Shown: positions 1 through 7,961, numbered from the stretch's first letter. The stretch: DNA of 10,101 bases from Flavobacteriales bacterium CG_4_9_14_3_um_filter_32_8 (GCA_002790175.1 PFUQ01000151.1:5121-15221), one strand, 5' to 3'. The notes: a model not told the origin generated them from the letters alone. A program made the numbers and translations.

Positions 1-894
1 TAATTCATTTTTACCAAAAATATGCGATTTTAATAGGGGGGGTAAGAGTATCCCAGTATGAATTTGAGATGGATAATATTTGTTTCCTTCTTTGCATAAA
101 AATTGATTTCTGGCAACAATATCTAAAGCAATTCCATCTTTGTCATCGGTTAAAACATTGTTAAATAATTCTAAGTCATGAAAATAAAAATATATTTCTC
201 CATTTTTAAAAAGAATATTGTCAGACATTAGTTGGGGTAAATAAGAAAATTTGTTTTCTAAATCGGCACATTTGCTTTTATTATAGGGCTCGAGCCCTAA
301 ATCGTCTTTCATTGGTTTAACACCTTCAGGTAAAACAAATGGTTCAGAACCTACAACATGAGTAGCGACTATAGTTTTATTTTTTTCGTTAAATAAAACA
401 GCAATTCCATCATTTACATATTTTGGATTGGTAATGATTAATTCTCCTTCAGTTGACGTTATCCAACCTTGTACAATTAATGTTGCTACTTGATGATATG
501 ATTTTATAGTAATTTTTTTATTATCACCAGGAAGTTTTATTGGTGTTCCCAATGTTATGGTGTAACAATTTTCGGCTACATATCCATGCATTCCATCATA
601 AAACAGCACTCTATTAAAAGGAGTTTCTTTTTTTGATGAGGGTTGGTCGTGGGTAACTTTACCAGTTTTTAAAATGTAGTTGGATTGGTCTTCTGCTGCT
701 AGAGATAAGATATTATCTTTCTTAAATGAAGGTAAATTTTTGCTATTACGGTATGCATTTACTTGATTTTCTATTAATTTTTCTAAATATGCTTTATTGT
801 ATTTATAATCAACATCATCATTGGGTTGTTGTGCCATTAACACAATACTGAAAATTGAAAGTAATATGGTCAAAAATTGTTTCAAACTTTTCAA
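1..894 (-). CDS. Secreted CAP-domain (SCP/PR-1-like) protein, 3' end beyond window
   Basis: A reading frame of 298 codons stays open from 894 to the window edge, so the C-terminus is missing. Residues 1-21 look like a signal peptide: Lys-containing start, hydrophobic stretch at about 7-19, then MAQQ. Residues 36-166 read as a CAP domain: a first helix around LIENQVNAYR (40-49), an AA pair at 66-67, His82, GYVAEN (104-109) and GW.TS.EGE (143-151). His82 and Glu108 match two ligands of the CAP cavity; the usual His of the GH motif appears to be Glu151. Residues 170-298 belong to no family I recognise. The frame has a stop upstream and no ATG before codon 20 (835-837), which would remove the signal peptide, so I place the start at TTG 892-894; TTG 883-885 is an alternative. 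It follows the antiporter by 28 bases and may be cotranscribed, although a weak -7-like TATCTTTC lies at 904-911. Bacterial CAP proteins are exported, with mostly unknown functions. CAP assignment is fairly firm; function is unknown. Confidence 0.8.
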   Translation of the reverse strand, partial: MKSLKQFLTILLSIFSIVLMAQQPNDDVDYKYNKAYLEKLIENQVNAYRNSKNLPSFKKDNILSLAAEDQSNYILKTGKVTHDQPSSKKETPFNRVLFYDGMHGYVAENCYTITLGTPIKLPGDNKKITIKSYHQVATLIVQGWITSTEGELIITNPKYVNDGIAVLFNEKNKTIVATHVVGSEPFVLPEGVKPMKDDLGLEPYNKSKCADLENKFSYLPQLMSDNILFKNGEIYFYFHDLELFNNVLTDDKDGIALDIVARNQFLCKEGNKYYPSQIHTGILLPPLLKSHIFGKNEL

Positions 895-922
895 ATGAAT
901 TTTGAAAGATAATAAATTTCAA

Positions 923-1861
923 CTATGATACCACAAAATATAGGTAGGTACAATAGACAACAACAAGTAATACACCGCTTAACCTATTTATTTTAAAACC
1001 TTTTATCATTAATGGGAAAATAATAAATGAAGTGGCTAATAACCAAAAAACATCAACCTGGATTACTTGCATAGAAACAGGTATTCTTTTAATTAGTGCT
1101 GTAATGCCTAAAACTCCTAAAATATTAAAGATGTTGGAGCCGATGAGGTTACCAATAGATATATCCGAATGTTTTTTAAAGGCAGCAACAACAGATGTTA
1201 TGAGTTCTGGGACACTTGTTCCAAAAGCAACGATAGTAACTCCAATTATATGTTCACTAACACCAAAATTTGTTGCTATTTGTACAGCTCCGTCTAATAA
1301 CCAATTGGCACCAACTGCTAAACCTATTATTCCTACTACTATTAAGAATAAATTGAGAAAAATATTAGATTTTTTAACTTGTTCAACATCTACATCAAGA
1401 ATTTCTTTTTTATTTTGCTTTTTAGCATCTCTGAACATATAAAAATTAAAACCAATTAATCCAATGGTAAAAATTAACCCTTCGTAAAATTCTATTTGAT
1501 GATTGGTTAAACTAAATAAATAAAACAAAAGTGTAGCACTCATCATTATCGGCCAATCTACTATTGCAGTTGAACGCTTAACAGTGATAGGAAGCAATAT
1601 TGTTGTTATTCCTAAAATTAATGCAATGTTGGCGATATTTGAGCCAACCACATTGCCTATAGCAAGTTCTGAATGACCACTTAAAGCTGCTTTTAAACTT
1701 ACTATTAACTCAGGAGCAGAGGTGCCAAATGCAACAATGGTCATCCCTATTACTAATGTAGGGATATTAAATTTTAGGGCAACGCCTACAGCTCCTCTTA
1801 CCAATGATTCAGCCGCAATTATTAATAAAACAAGACCTCCTATTAATAATAGATACTCCAT
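923..1861 (-). CDS. CaCA-family sodium/calcium antiporter (YrbG-like)
   Basis: This 312-residue inner-membrane protein has the two inverted alpha repeats that define the Ca2+:cation antiporter superfamily. Repeat 1 spans about 35-85, with GMTIVAFGTSAPE (39-51) and GNVVGSN (69-75). Repeat 2 spans about 203-253, with GVTIVAFGTSVPE (207-219) and GNLIGSNIFN (237-246). Glu51 and Glu219 correspond to the paired acidic residues that bind Ca2+ in archaeal NCX structures. The two halves are joined by a polar loop rich in Lys, Asp and Glu (145-165). Around ten hydrophobic segments are visible, and the length is normal for bacterial members. The likely role is Ca2+ export driven by Na+ or H+; the ion preference cannot be read from sequence. 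The start is 5 bases from the tatA stop, so it is translated from the tatA transcript. Confidence 0.93.
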   Translation of the reverse strand: MEYLLLIGGLVLLIIAAESLVRGAVGVALKFNIPTLVIGMTIVAFGTSAPELIVSLKAALSGHSELAIGNVVGSNIANIALILGITTILLPITVKRSTAIVDWPIMMSATLLFYLFSLTNHQIEFYEGLIFTIGLIGFNFYMFRDAKKQNKKEILDVDVEQVKKSNIFLNLFLIVVGIIGLAVGANWLLDGAVQIATNFGVSEHIIGVTIVAFGTSVPELITSVVAAFKKHSDISIGNLIGSNIFNILGVLGITALIKRIPVSMQVIQVDVFWLLATSFIIFPLMIKGFKINRLSGVLLVVVYCTYLYFVVS

Positions 1862-1866
1862 TTATT

Positions 1867-2223
1867 TTAGTTTTGAGTTTCTGGTTTTGAGTTTAACTTC
1901 GTTGAACTCGCAAGCTCGGTTTTAGTTTCGGTTTCAGAGATTGAAGTTTCTGGTTTCACTTTAACATCAGGGTCATTATTAATCATGTTTTCTACTTGTT
2001 TTTTAATGTCAAGTGGATTACTGCTTGGAATGCCCATATCTTTAGCACCTTCTCTTATCTCCCTCTGAATTTCATTGGTAGCATTTTTTATTTCCCTTAT
2101 TCCTTTTCCTAATCCACGAGCTAATTCTGGAATTTTTTTTGAACCAAACAACATGATAATAGCAAGAACTATTAAAAAGAGTTCTCCTCCACTTGGCATT
2201 CCAAATAATAAAATATGGTTCAT
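1867..2223 (-). CDS. tatA: Twin-arginine translocase subunit TatA/TatE family
   Basis: This 118-residue protein has the TatA/B layout. A short N-terminal membrane helix (about 12-26, with Glu14) is followed by the FG hinge (26-27) and an amphipathic helix, KKIPELARGLGKGIREIKNA (29-48). The charged tail runs to 118. TatA oligomers form the pathway for folded proteins recruited by TatC with a twin-arginine signal. The helix and hinge match the TatA form seen across Bacteroidota, where one TatA-type protein often serves both A and B roles; TatB function is possible but less likely. tatC is not in the window. The tail beyond about 88 is low complexity (Thr, Glu, Ser, Lys), contains KPET twice 23 residues apart, and its DNA holds a hairpin. 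The gene starts a probable tatA-antiporter(-CAP) operon with its own -7 box at 2245-2252. Confidence 0.93.
   Translation of the reverse strand: MNHILLFGMPSGGELFLIVLAIIMLFGSKKIPELARGLGKGIREIKNATNEIQREIREGAKDMGIPSSNPLDIKKQVENMINNDPDVKVKPETSISETETKTELASSTKLNSKPETQN
1889..1909. repeat. Short hairpin inside the tatA tail
   Basis: The arms GAGTTTAAC (1889-1897) and GTTGAACTC (1901-1909) pair over nine positions, with one T-G wobble, around a TTC triloop. It lies in the coding DNA of the low-complexity TatA C-terminal tail. The part CTTCGTTGAACTC (1897-1909) matches 11 of 13 bases of CTTCGATAAACTC at 2267-2279, upstream of tatA in the same orientation. The pairing and the match are seen directly; origin as a dispersed repeat is inference. 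Confidence 0.5.
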
Positions 2224-2244
2224 TGTAGCGTTTTAATTACCAAA

Positions 2245-2252
2245 CAAAGGTA
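2245..2252 (-). promoter_or_regulatory. Bacteroidota -7 box for tatA operon
   Basis: Read on the minus strand this is TACCTTTG, a full match to the TAnnTTTG element used by the primary sigma factor of Bacteroidota. It predicts a transcription start near 2238-2241 and a leader of roughly 15-18 bases before the tatA ATG at 2223. The -33 partner is weak: only a TTTA-like sequence stands about 21 bases upstream (2273-2276), inside a repeat-like segment. Confidence 0.55.
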
Positions 2253-2260
2253 AGAAATAA

Positions 2261-2286
2261 TCTATCCTTCGATAAACTCAGGGAAA
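2261..2286. repeat. Possible dispersed short repeat upstream of tatA
   Basis: The segment CCTTCGATAAACTCAGGG (2266-2283) resembles the short CCTTCGA...CTCAGG repeats scattered through many bacterial intergenic regions. Its core matches 11 of 13 bases of 1897-1909 inside tatA. It fills the stretch where the -33 element of the tatA promoter would be. Family membership rests on recollection and would need a genome copy count. Confidence 0.4.
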
Positions 2287-2300
2287 CTATTTCTACAAAT

Positions 2301-2336
2301 AAAAAAAATCCTTCCCAATTTTTTGGGAAGGATTTA
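2301..2336 (-). terminator. Intrinsic terminator of secDF
   Basis: The arms 2306-2318 and 2323-2335 form a perfect 13-bp stem (core TCCTTCCCA / TGGGAAGGA) around a 4-base loop. In the minus direction the stem runs straight into eight T residues (complement of 2301-2308). The plus direction has no comparable T-run, so the terminator serves transcripts arriving from secDF. It sits 21 bases past the secDF stop and separates that gene from tatA. Confidence 0.92.
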
Positions 2337-2356
2337 TAAAATGGTTCTTCTTATTA

Positions 2357-5300
2357 TTAAATATCTTTAGCCGATTTCTTATCAAAATCATACATCAATG
2401 CCGAGGCAACAAATATGGATGAATAAGTTCCCACAATAATACCTACTAATAAAGCAAAAGAGAAACCTCTAATTACTTCACCTCCAAAAAAGAAAATCAT
2501 AGCCAACACAAATATGGTAGTTAAAGAAGTGTTAATTGTTCTACTTAGAGTAGTATTTAATGAAGAATTTACCACACTTGCCATGTCTTGTTTTTTGTAT
2601 GAACCTAAGTTTTCTCTAATTCTATCAAATACAACAACGGTATCGTTAATGGAGTATCCAACAACAGTTAAAATTGCAGCGATAAATGCCTGATCTATTT
2701 CTAGTGAAAATGGTAAAATACCATAAAATAGAGAGAATAATGAAAGTACTATTAATACATCGTGAAAAACAGCAATGATAGCTCCTAGCCCATATTGCCA
2801 TTTTCTAAACCTAAATAAGATGTATAAGAAAATAATGATGAGTGAAAACATAATTGACCAAAACGAAGATGTTTTAATGTCATCAGCAATAGTTGGACCT
2901 ACTTTTTGAGAACTCATTAAGTATTCATCTGTAAATTTCTCTTTGTTTATTTCGTTTCCTAACAAAGTGGATAAACCTTCATAAAGTTTGTCTTCAATAA
3001 TGTCGTCCGCTTTTTCATCATTACTATCTATCATATAAGAAGTAACAATTTTAACTTGATTGCCATCACCAAAAGTTTTAACCTCTGGTGCAGTTTCAAA
3101 AACAACTTTTAGTTGACTTGCAATATCTATTGTAGAAACAAGGTTATCAAATCTTACGGTATAAGACCTTCCTCCTTTAAAATCGACACCATATTGCAAT
3201 CCTTTTGTTACTAATGAACCAATACCAATAAGTATAACAACTCCAGAAAGGATATAGAATTTTTTTCTATTTTTTAAAAAATTGAAATTGAGATTACTAA
3301 ATATATTTTCAGAAAATTTAGTTGAAAAAGAAAGTTTTTTATTTTTATTGAGTTGGTACTCAAAAATTAATCGGGTAATAAATATTGCTGTAAATAGGGA
3401 AGTAAGAATACCTATTACCAATGTTTTAGCAAATCCTTCAACAGGGCCAGTACCAAAAAACCATAAAACAGCTCCAGTTAATAAAGTAGTAACATTGGAG
3501 TCGATAATAGAAGAGTAAGCAAATTTATAACCGTCAGTTACTGCCAATCTAACTCCTTTTCCAGACCTCAATTCCTCTCTAATTCTTTCAAAAATAAGCA
3601 CGTTGGCATCTACCGACATCCCTATCGTTAAAATAATACCAGCAATACCTGGTAAGGTTAAGGCTATTAATTGTGGCATGGAAGCTAATATTCCAAAAAT
3701 AAAGAACATATTGGCAACTAAAGCAACTACAGAAGCCATACCTGCTTTAGAATAATAAAATACCATAAATGCTAAAACCACTAATAAAGCAATTCCAAAA
3801 GACATCATTCCTTTGTTAATGGATTCTTGTCCTAAAGTTGGTCCTACAATAGCTTCTTCAACTATTCTTGCTGGAGCAGGAAGTTTACCAGCCTTTAGTA
3901 TGTTAGCAATTAATTTTGCTTCTTCAATATCAAAATTTCCAGAAATACTAGATTGTCCACCAGTTATTTGTCCATTTACGGTTGGAAAACTATAAACAGC
4001 ATCATCCAAAGCAATAGCAATAGATTCTCCGACATGAGCACCAGTTAATATACTCCATTTATTAGCACCTTCTCCGTTCATTGTCATGGAAATTTCAGGT
4101 GAACCTGAAAATTGATCGAACTGTTGTGAAGCTTCAACAATAACATCGCCTTCTAAGGCTGCTTTACCATCTCTATTGTCAATTTTTATTGCTATTAATT
4201 GTAAAAACTTTCCTTCATCATCATAAGGTTTTGCAGTCCATAAAAATTTTATTCGTGGAGGAAAAAATGACTGAACTTCTTTTTTTGCAAGAAACTCGTT
4301 CACAATTCCTGTATCTTTAACGGCTACATAACCAACTACTGGACCTCTTGCATATTCATATTGTTTTGTTTCAGGATTTTGAAAAATTGCTGGACGCATT
4401 ACGGCGAACAACGGATGTTCCTTTGAGTAATTTTCAAAATTTTGGTCTGCTTTTGTAAGAGAAGTATCGGTGGTATCCTTTACTCCACTTTCTAACGCTT
4501 CTAACAAACCTTTAGCTGCATCTTTGGTGGTATCTGTGATGGTTGTGTCAGTTGTTGTTGTCTTCTCTAAACTTTCAGCAGTAGCAGAGCTATCAGTAAC
4601 AGAAGAGTCTGTTACTTCTTCAATACCACTTAATAATTTACCTAGTTTGGCATCGGCTTGTTCTAACATCAGATAAACCTCTTTATTTTCATAAGTTAGC
4701 CAAAACTCTAATTTTGCAGTTCCTTGTAATAACTGACGAACTCTTTCTTTATTTTTTACACCAGGTAATTCTACTAAAATTCGATCAGAACCCGTTAATC
4801 GTTGAATGTTAGGCTGAGCTGCACCAAATAAGCCAATTCGTGTTCTAATTACATTAAAAGAACGTTCAATAGCATCTTTTGCTTCTGTATCTATAAAAGC
4901 TAAAACTTCTTCATTTGTGGCATTAGGTGATAAATGTTCTTTATTATCTAAAGTATAAAATATAGCTGATAATTTACCTGTTGGATTTTTTTCTTGGTAG
5001 GCTTGTCCAAATAAAGTTACAAAATCTTGATTGGTTTCTTGTTGTAATTTTTTGGCATCAATTATTGCTTGATTAAAAGCTACATCCTTATTGTAAGAAG
5101 ATAAAGCTTTAACCACTTCTTCCACCTGAACTTCAAGTGTTACGTTCATACCCCCTTTTAAATCCAAACCAAGATTTAACATCTTTGTTCTTAGCTCTCC
5201 ATAAGTATAACCAATTAATGGATAAACTTTTTCTGAAGACATAGAGTCTAAATAAGCATACTCTACAGAATCTAATTTAGTAAATTTTAAACCAGAATTG

Positions 5301-5446
5301 GCCGTTTCATATTTTGTTGCATATTCTTTTGCAAATTCTGTTGCATCTTTTTCTACTTTGTTGGCAAACCATGTTAATGAAAGTGAAAAAACACACCCTA
5401 GTGCAAAAAGTATGGTAAATGTTGTTAATAGTCCTTTGTTTTGCAT
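2357..5446 (-). CDS. secDF: Fused protein translocase subunit SecDF
   Basis: SecD and SecF are joined in one 1029-residue membrane protein, as is common in Bacteroidota. It assists the Sec translocon (SecYEG-SecA) by pulling preproteins out on the periplasmic side using the proton gradient. SecD part: TM1 at about 7-28; the family motif GLDLKGG at 93-99; a large periplasmic P1 region to about 530; five membrane helices from about 546 to 695, including SVDANVLIFERIREE (611-625), whose Asp613 matches the conserved acidic residue of the TM4 motif. SecF part: a membrane helix at about 729-748; GVDFKGG at 753-759; periplasmic P4 domain to about 855; helices 861-1020 with SINDTVVVFDRIREN (932-946). 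A Thr/Ser/Asp-rich, probably disordered insert lies at about 278-335 in P1. The ATG at 5444-5446 gives a clean N-terminal helix. Transcribed alone from a promoter near 5486-5516 and ended by the terminator at 2301-2336. Confidence 0.97.
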   Translation of the reverse strand: MQNKGLLTTFTILFALGCVFSLSLTWFANKVEKDATEFAKEYATKYETANSGLKFTKLDSVEYAYLDSMSSEKVYPLIGYTYGELRTKMLNLGLDLKGGMNVTLEVQVEEVVKALSSYNKDVAFNQAIIDAKKLQQETNQDFVTLFGQAYQEKNPTGKLSAIFYTLDNKEHLSPNATNEEVLAFIDTEAKDAIERSFNVIRTRIGLFGAAQPNIQRLTGSDRILVELPGVKNKERVRQLLQGTAKLEFWLTYENKEVYLMLEQADAKLGKLLSGIEEVTDSSVTDSSATAESLEKTTTTDTTITDTTKDAAKGLLEALESGVKDTTDTSLTKADQNFENYSKEHPLFAVMRPAIFQNPETKQYEYARGPVVGYVAVKDTGIVNEFLAKKEVQSFFPPRIKFLWTAKPYDDEGKFLQLIAIKIDNRDGKAALEGDVIVEASQQFDQFSGSPEISMTMNGEGANKWSILTGAHVGESIAIALDDAVYSFPTVNGQITGGQSSISGNFDIEEAKLIANILKAGKLPAPARIVEEAIVGPTLGQESINKGMMSFGIALLVVLAFMVFYYSKAGMASVVALVANMFFIFGILASMPQLIALTLPGIAGIILTIGMSVDANVLIFERIREELRSGKGVRLAVTDGYKFAYSSIIDSNVTTLLTGAVLWFFGTGPVEGFAKTLVIGILTSLFTAIFITRLIFEYQLNKNKKLSFSTKFSENIFSNLNFNFLKNRKKFYILSGVVILIGIGSLVTKGLQYGVDFKGGRSYTVRFDNLVSTIDIASQLKVVFETAPEVKTFGDGNQVKIVTSYMIDSNDEKADDIIEDKLYEGLSTLLGNEINKEKFTDEYLMSSQKVGPTIADDIKTSSFWSIMFSLIIIFLYILFRFRKWQYGLGAIIAVFHDVLIVLSLFSLFYGILPFSLEIDQAFIAAILTVVGYSINDTVVVFDRIRENLGSYKKQDMASVVNSSLNTTLSRTINTSLTTIFVLAMIFFFGGEVIRGFSFALLVGIIVGTYSSIFVASALMYDFDKKSAKDI

Positions 5447-5485
5447 TTTTTATATATTAAATCTTCTATTTTTTTTATAAGCCTG

Positions 5486-5516
5486 CAAATATAGAATTTC
5501 AATTACTATTTATCAA
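5486..5516 (-). promoter_or_regulatory. Bacteroidota promoter of secDF
   Basis: On the minus strand a TTG (5514-5516) and TATATTTG (5486-5493) are separated by 20 bases, fitting the TTG-N(about 19-21)-TAnnTTTG pattern. The predicted start near 5479-5482 leaves a leader of about 33-36 bases before the secDF ATG. The remaining divergent gap up to 5609 is AT-rich, and I found no convincing plus-strand promoter in it. Confidence 0.65.
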
Positions 5517-5609
5517 TAGAATTTATAATAAGTTTATTTGATGGCTGATGTAAATTAAAAGTGTTAATTTTAGGAGCAACTTTTTATAACAAAACGGCAT
5601 TATCTTTTT

Positions 5610-7862
5610 ATGAAAAATTACATCAAAATAATTATCCTTTTTTTTGTGCTAGGACTTTATACACAAAGCGTTAGTGGTCAACTTAATTTTTCTAGATACA
5701 ATCAACTAATTGTATTAAATAGTACTGGTGACACCTTAGAAAATCCTTGGGCAGGCGGTTTTAATTCCGTTCAATTTTCTGAAATTGACCTTAATTTAGA
5801 TGGAATTAAAGATTTATTTGTGTTTGATAAAACAGGAGATAGGGTTTCTACTTTTATTAATCTAGGATTAACTAACAAAATTAGTTACCAACACGACCCT
5901 TCTTATCTTCAATTTTTCCCAAAAATGCACGATTGGGCATTGTTACGCGATTATAATTGTGATGGAAAAATGGATATTTTTACCTATTCATCAGGAGGAA
6001 TGGCTGCATATAGAAACACATCCACCTCACAACTTAATTTTACGTTGGATACCACTTTAGTCTATTCAAATTTTCAACCTGATGGTCCACCAAATATGAT
6101 TAACCTTTATATCAGTTCAACAGATATTCCTGCAATTGATGATATAGATGGTGATGGTGATTTAGATGTGCTAACTTTTAGTATTTTGGGTGCTTATGTC
6201 GAATATCATAAAAATTTATCGATAGAAAATACGGGAACTTGCAATGGCTTAGTCTTTGAATTACGAAATAAATGTTGGGGGTATTTTAGAGAACAATTAA
6301 GTGGTAATAGTGTTTTATTATATGATACTTGTGGTTGGAACAATGCCAATCCAGAAAAATTAAGTGGAGGAAATAAACATACCGGCTCAACTTTACTTAC
6401 CTTAGATATGGATGCCAATAACAGCAAAGAGTTGGTATTAGGTGACGTTTCATTTAATAACTTTACTATGCTTACCAACGGAGATGTAACACCAAATTTC
6501 ACCGCTTCTTCAATGATTGCCCAAGATACTGCTTTTCCTGCAAACAACATAAATACTATTGCTGCCAACATTGATATTTTCCCAGCAGGATATTATTTAG
6601 ATGTGAACAATGATAATGCAAAAGACTTAATTGCAGCACCCAACTGTTATAACGGTTGTAAAAACAGTAACAATGTTTGGTACTATAAAAATGATAATGC
6701 CAACAATAATCCAGATTTTAATTATCAATCAAATTCATTTCTACAAGATGGAATGATAGAAGTTGGTGAAGGTGCTCATCCAGTATTTTTTGATTACAAT
6801 GCCGATGGGTTAATGGATGTTTTGGTAGGTAGTTATGGAAATTATAATCCCTCTGTTGGACCATTGTTATATGAATCGGGATTGTGGCTTTATGAAAACA
6901 TTGGTACAGCGACTATTCCTGTTTTTCAATTAATAACTACCGATTATATGGGAATTTCCACCATGAATTTAGACATTGCAGGAAGCAGACCAACATTAGG
7001 ATTAGCTCCAACTTTTGGCGACTTAGATAGTGATGGAGATTTAGATATGTTACTTGGCGATTATAACGGATATCTGCATTACTTTGTAAATATAGCAGGA
7101 GCTGGAAATCCTGCTGCATTTGTATTAGCAGCTCCTGAATATTTAGGAATTGATGTTGGAAATGATGCAGCTCCTTTATTGTATGATTTAAATAATGATG
7201 TGCTATTAGATTTGATCATTGGTAAAAAAGATGGCACTTTCTCTTATTATCGGAATGTAGGTACTGCAGCTGTTGCAAATTTTAATTTAACTACCGATTC
7301 GTTAGGAAAAGTAACCACTAGAAGATATTACGACCCAAAAGGAAGTAGTAATCCAATACTAATAAACGATAGTGGTATTACCAGATTATTTTCTGGTTCA
7401 GGAAACGGATACCTCTATGAGTTTGGTAATATTGATGGAAACCTAATGGGTACATTCTCTATGGATAGTTCCTATCTAAATATTTGGGAGGGCATTAGCT
7501 CATTTATTGCTATGGCAGATATAACCAATGATGGCAAATTGGATATGTTGGTAGGGAATTACTCAGGAGGAGTTGCTTTTTACAAAGGAAATTCTGGTGT
7601 TAGTATTAAAGAAACCGAAGTCTTAAATGATTTTAACATTTACCCGAATCCAACTGAAGGATTACTTCATGTTGATTTAGAAAATAATAACCTCAATAAT
7701 GCGAATCTTAAAATAGTTGATTTATTGGGTAGAACCATACACCAACAAAAAGTTACCACTAAAAATATCGTCATTAATATAACTAATTATTCAACAGGAA
7801 TTTATTTAGTGAAATTCTCAAACAATAAGGGTAGTAAAGTTTATAAAGTTGTAAAAAAATAG
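5610..7862 (+). CDS. Secreted FG-GAP/VCBS repeat protein with T9SS sorting domain
   Basis: This 750-residue protein has a signal peptide (hydrophobic 7-20, likely cut near 23) and nine Asp-rich Ca2+-loop motifs of the FG-GAP/VCBS type. They begin at about 60, 114, 178, 266, 331, 395, 471, 526 and 637; the best are DIDGDGDLD (178-186) and DLDSDGDLD (471-479), while 266 is degenerate. Most loops are followed by a hydrophobic strand and a Gly/Tyr-rich turn, as in beta-propeller blades. The 526-637 gap holds a blade-like segment (590-605) with no intact loop. Residues about 675-750 form a type A T9SS sorting domain: IYPNPTEG (677-684), a DLLGR turn (704-708), STGIYLVKF (728-736) and the basic end KVVKK. 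It should cross the inner membrane by Sec, then leave by T9SS, with the tail removed and the protein anchored or released. A Ca2+-stabilised adhesion or recognition role is plausible; no enzyme domain is visible. Adjacent secDF may be coincidental. Confidence 0.92.
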   Translation: MKNYIKIIILFFVLGLYTQSVSGQLNFSRYNQLIVLNSTGDTLENPWAGGFNSVQFSEIDLNLDGIKDLFVFDKTGDRVSTFINLGLTNKISYQHDPSYLQFFPKMHDWALLRDYNCDGKMDIFTYSSGGMAAYRNTSTSQLNFTLDTTLVYSNFQPDGPPNMINLYISSTDIPAIDDIDGDGDLDVLTFSILGAYVEYHKNLSIENTGTCNGLVFELRNKCWGYFREQLSGNSVLLYDTCGWNNANPEKLSGGNKHTGSTLLTLDMDANNSKELVLGDVSFNNFTMLTNGDVTPNFTASSMIAQDTAFPANNINTIAANIDIFPAGYYLDVNNDNAKDLIAAPNCYNGCKNSNNVWYYKNDNANNNPDFNYQSNSFLQDGMIEVGEGAHPVFFDYNADGLMDVLVGSYGNYNPSVGPLLYESGLWLYENIGTATIPVFQLITTDYMGISTMNLDIAGSRPTLGLAPTFGDLDSDGDLDMLLGDYNGYLHYFVNIAGAGNPAAFVLAAPEYLGIDVGNDAAPLLYDLNNDVLLDLIIGKKDGTFSYYRNVGTAAVANFNLTTDSLGKVTTRRYYDPKGSSNPILINDSGITRLFSGSGNGYLYEFGNIDGNLMGTFSMDSSYLNIWEGISSFIAMADITNDGKLDMLVGNYSGGVAFYKGNSGVSIKETEVLNDFNIYPNPTEGLLHVDLENNNLNNANLKIVDLLGRTIHQQKVTTKNIVINITNYSTGIYLVKFSNNKGSKVYKVVKK

Positions 7863-7961
7863 TTCATTTTCATTCTTATATTTAGACTTTAAACAACTTC
7901 TTAACCCAAAATTATATTTATTCAAAAATTGACATATAAAAACAAAACTCTATTTTAACAA

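Noticed and set aside
904..911. TATCTTTC on the minus strand as a separate promoter for the CAP gene
   Set aside because: One mismatch to TAnnTTTG, and its possible TTTG partner is 22 bases away. The 28-base gap from the antiporter suits cotranscription equally well, so it is mentioned only in the gene entry.
1032..1442. 136-codon plus-strand open frame
   Set aside because: It lies wholly opposite the antiporter gene, whose CaCA motifs are unmistakable; the plus-strand product has no recognisable features.
5601..5608. TATCTTTT just before the ATG of the VCBS-like gene, as a possible -7 box
   Set aside because: It has one mismatch, no TTG at the right distance upstream, and would put the transcription start inside the first codons.
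6206..6571. 121-codon minus-strand open frame
   Set aside because: It is a shadow of the VCBS-like gene, which has clear repeat motifs in the other strand across the same stretch.
7929..7956. TTGACA - 16 bases - TATTTT, resembling a classical sigma-70 promoter upstream of the CLC gene
   Set aside because: The Bacteroidota primary sigma factor uses the -33/-7 TAnnTTTG type instead, and a much better match of that type lies at 7962-7991.
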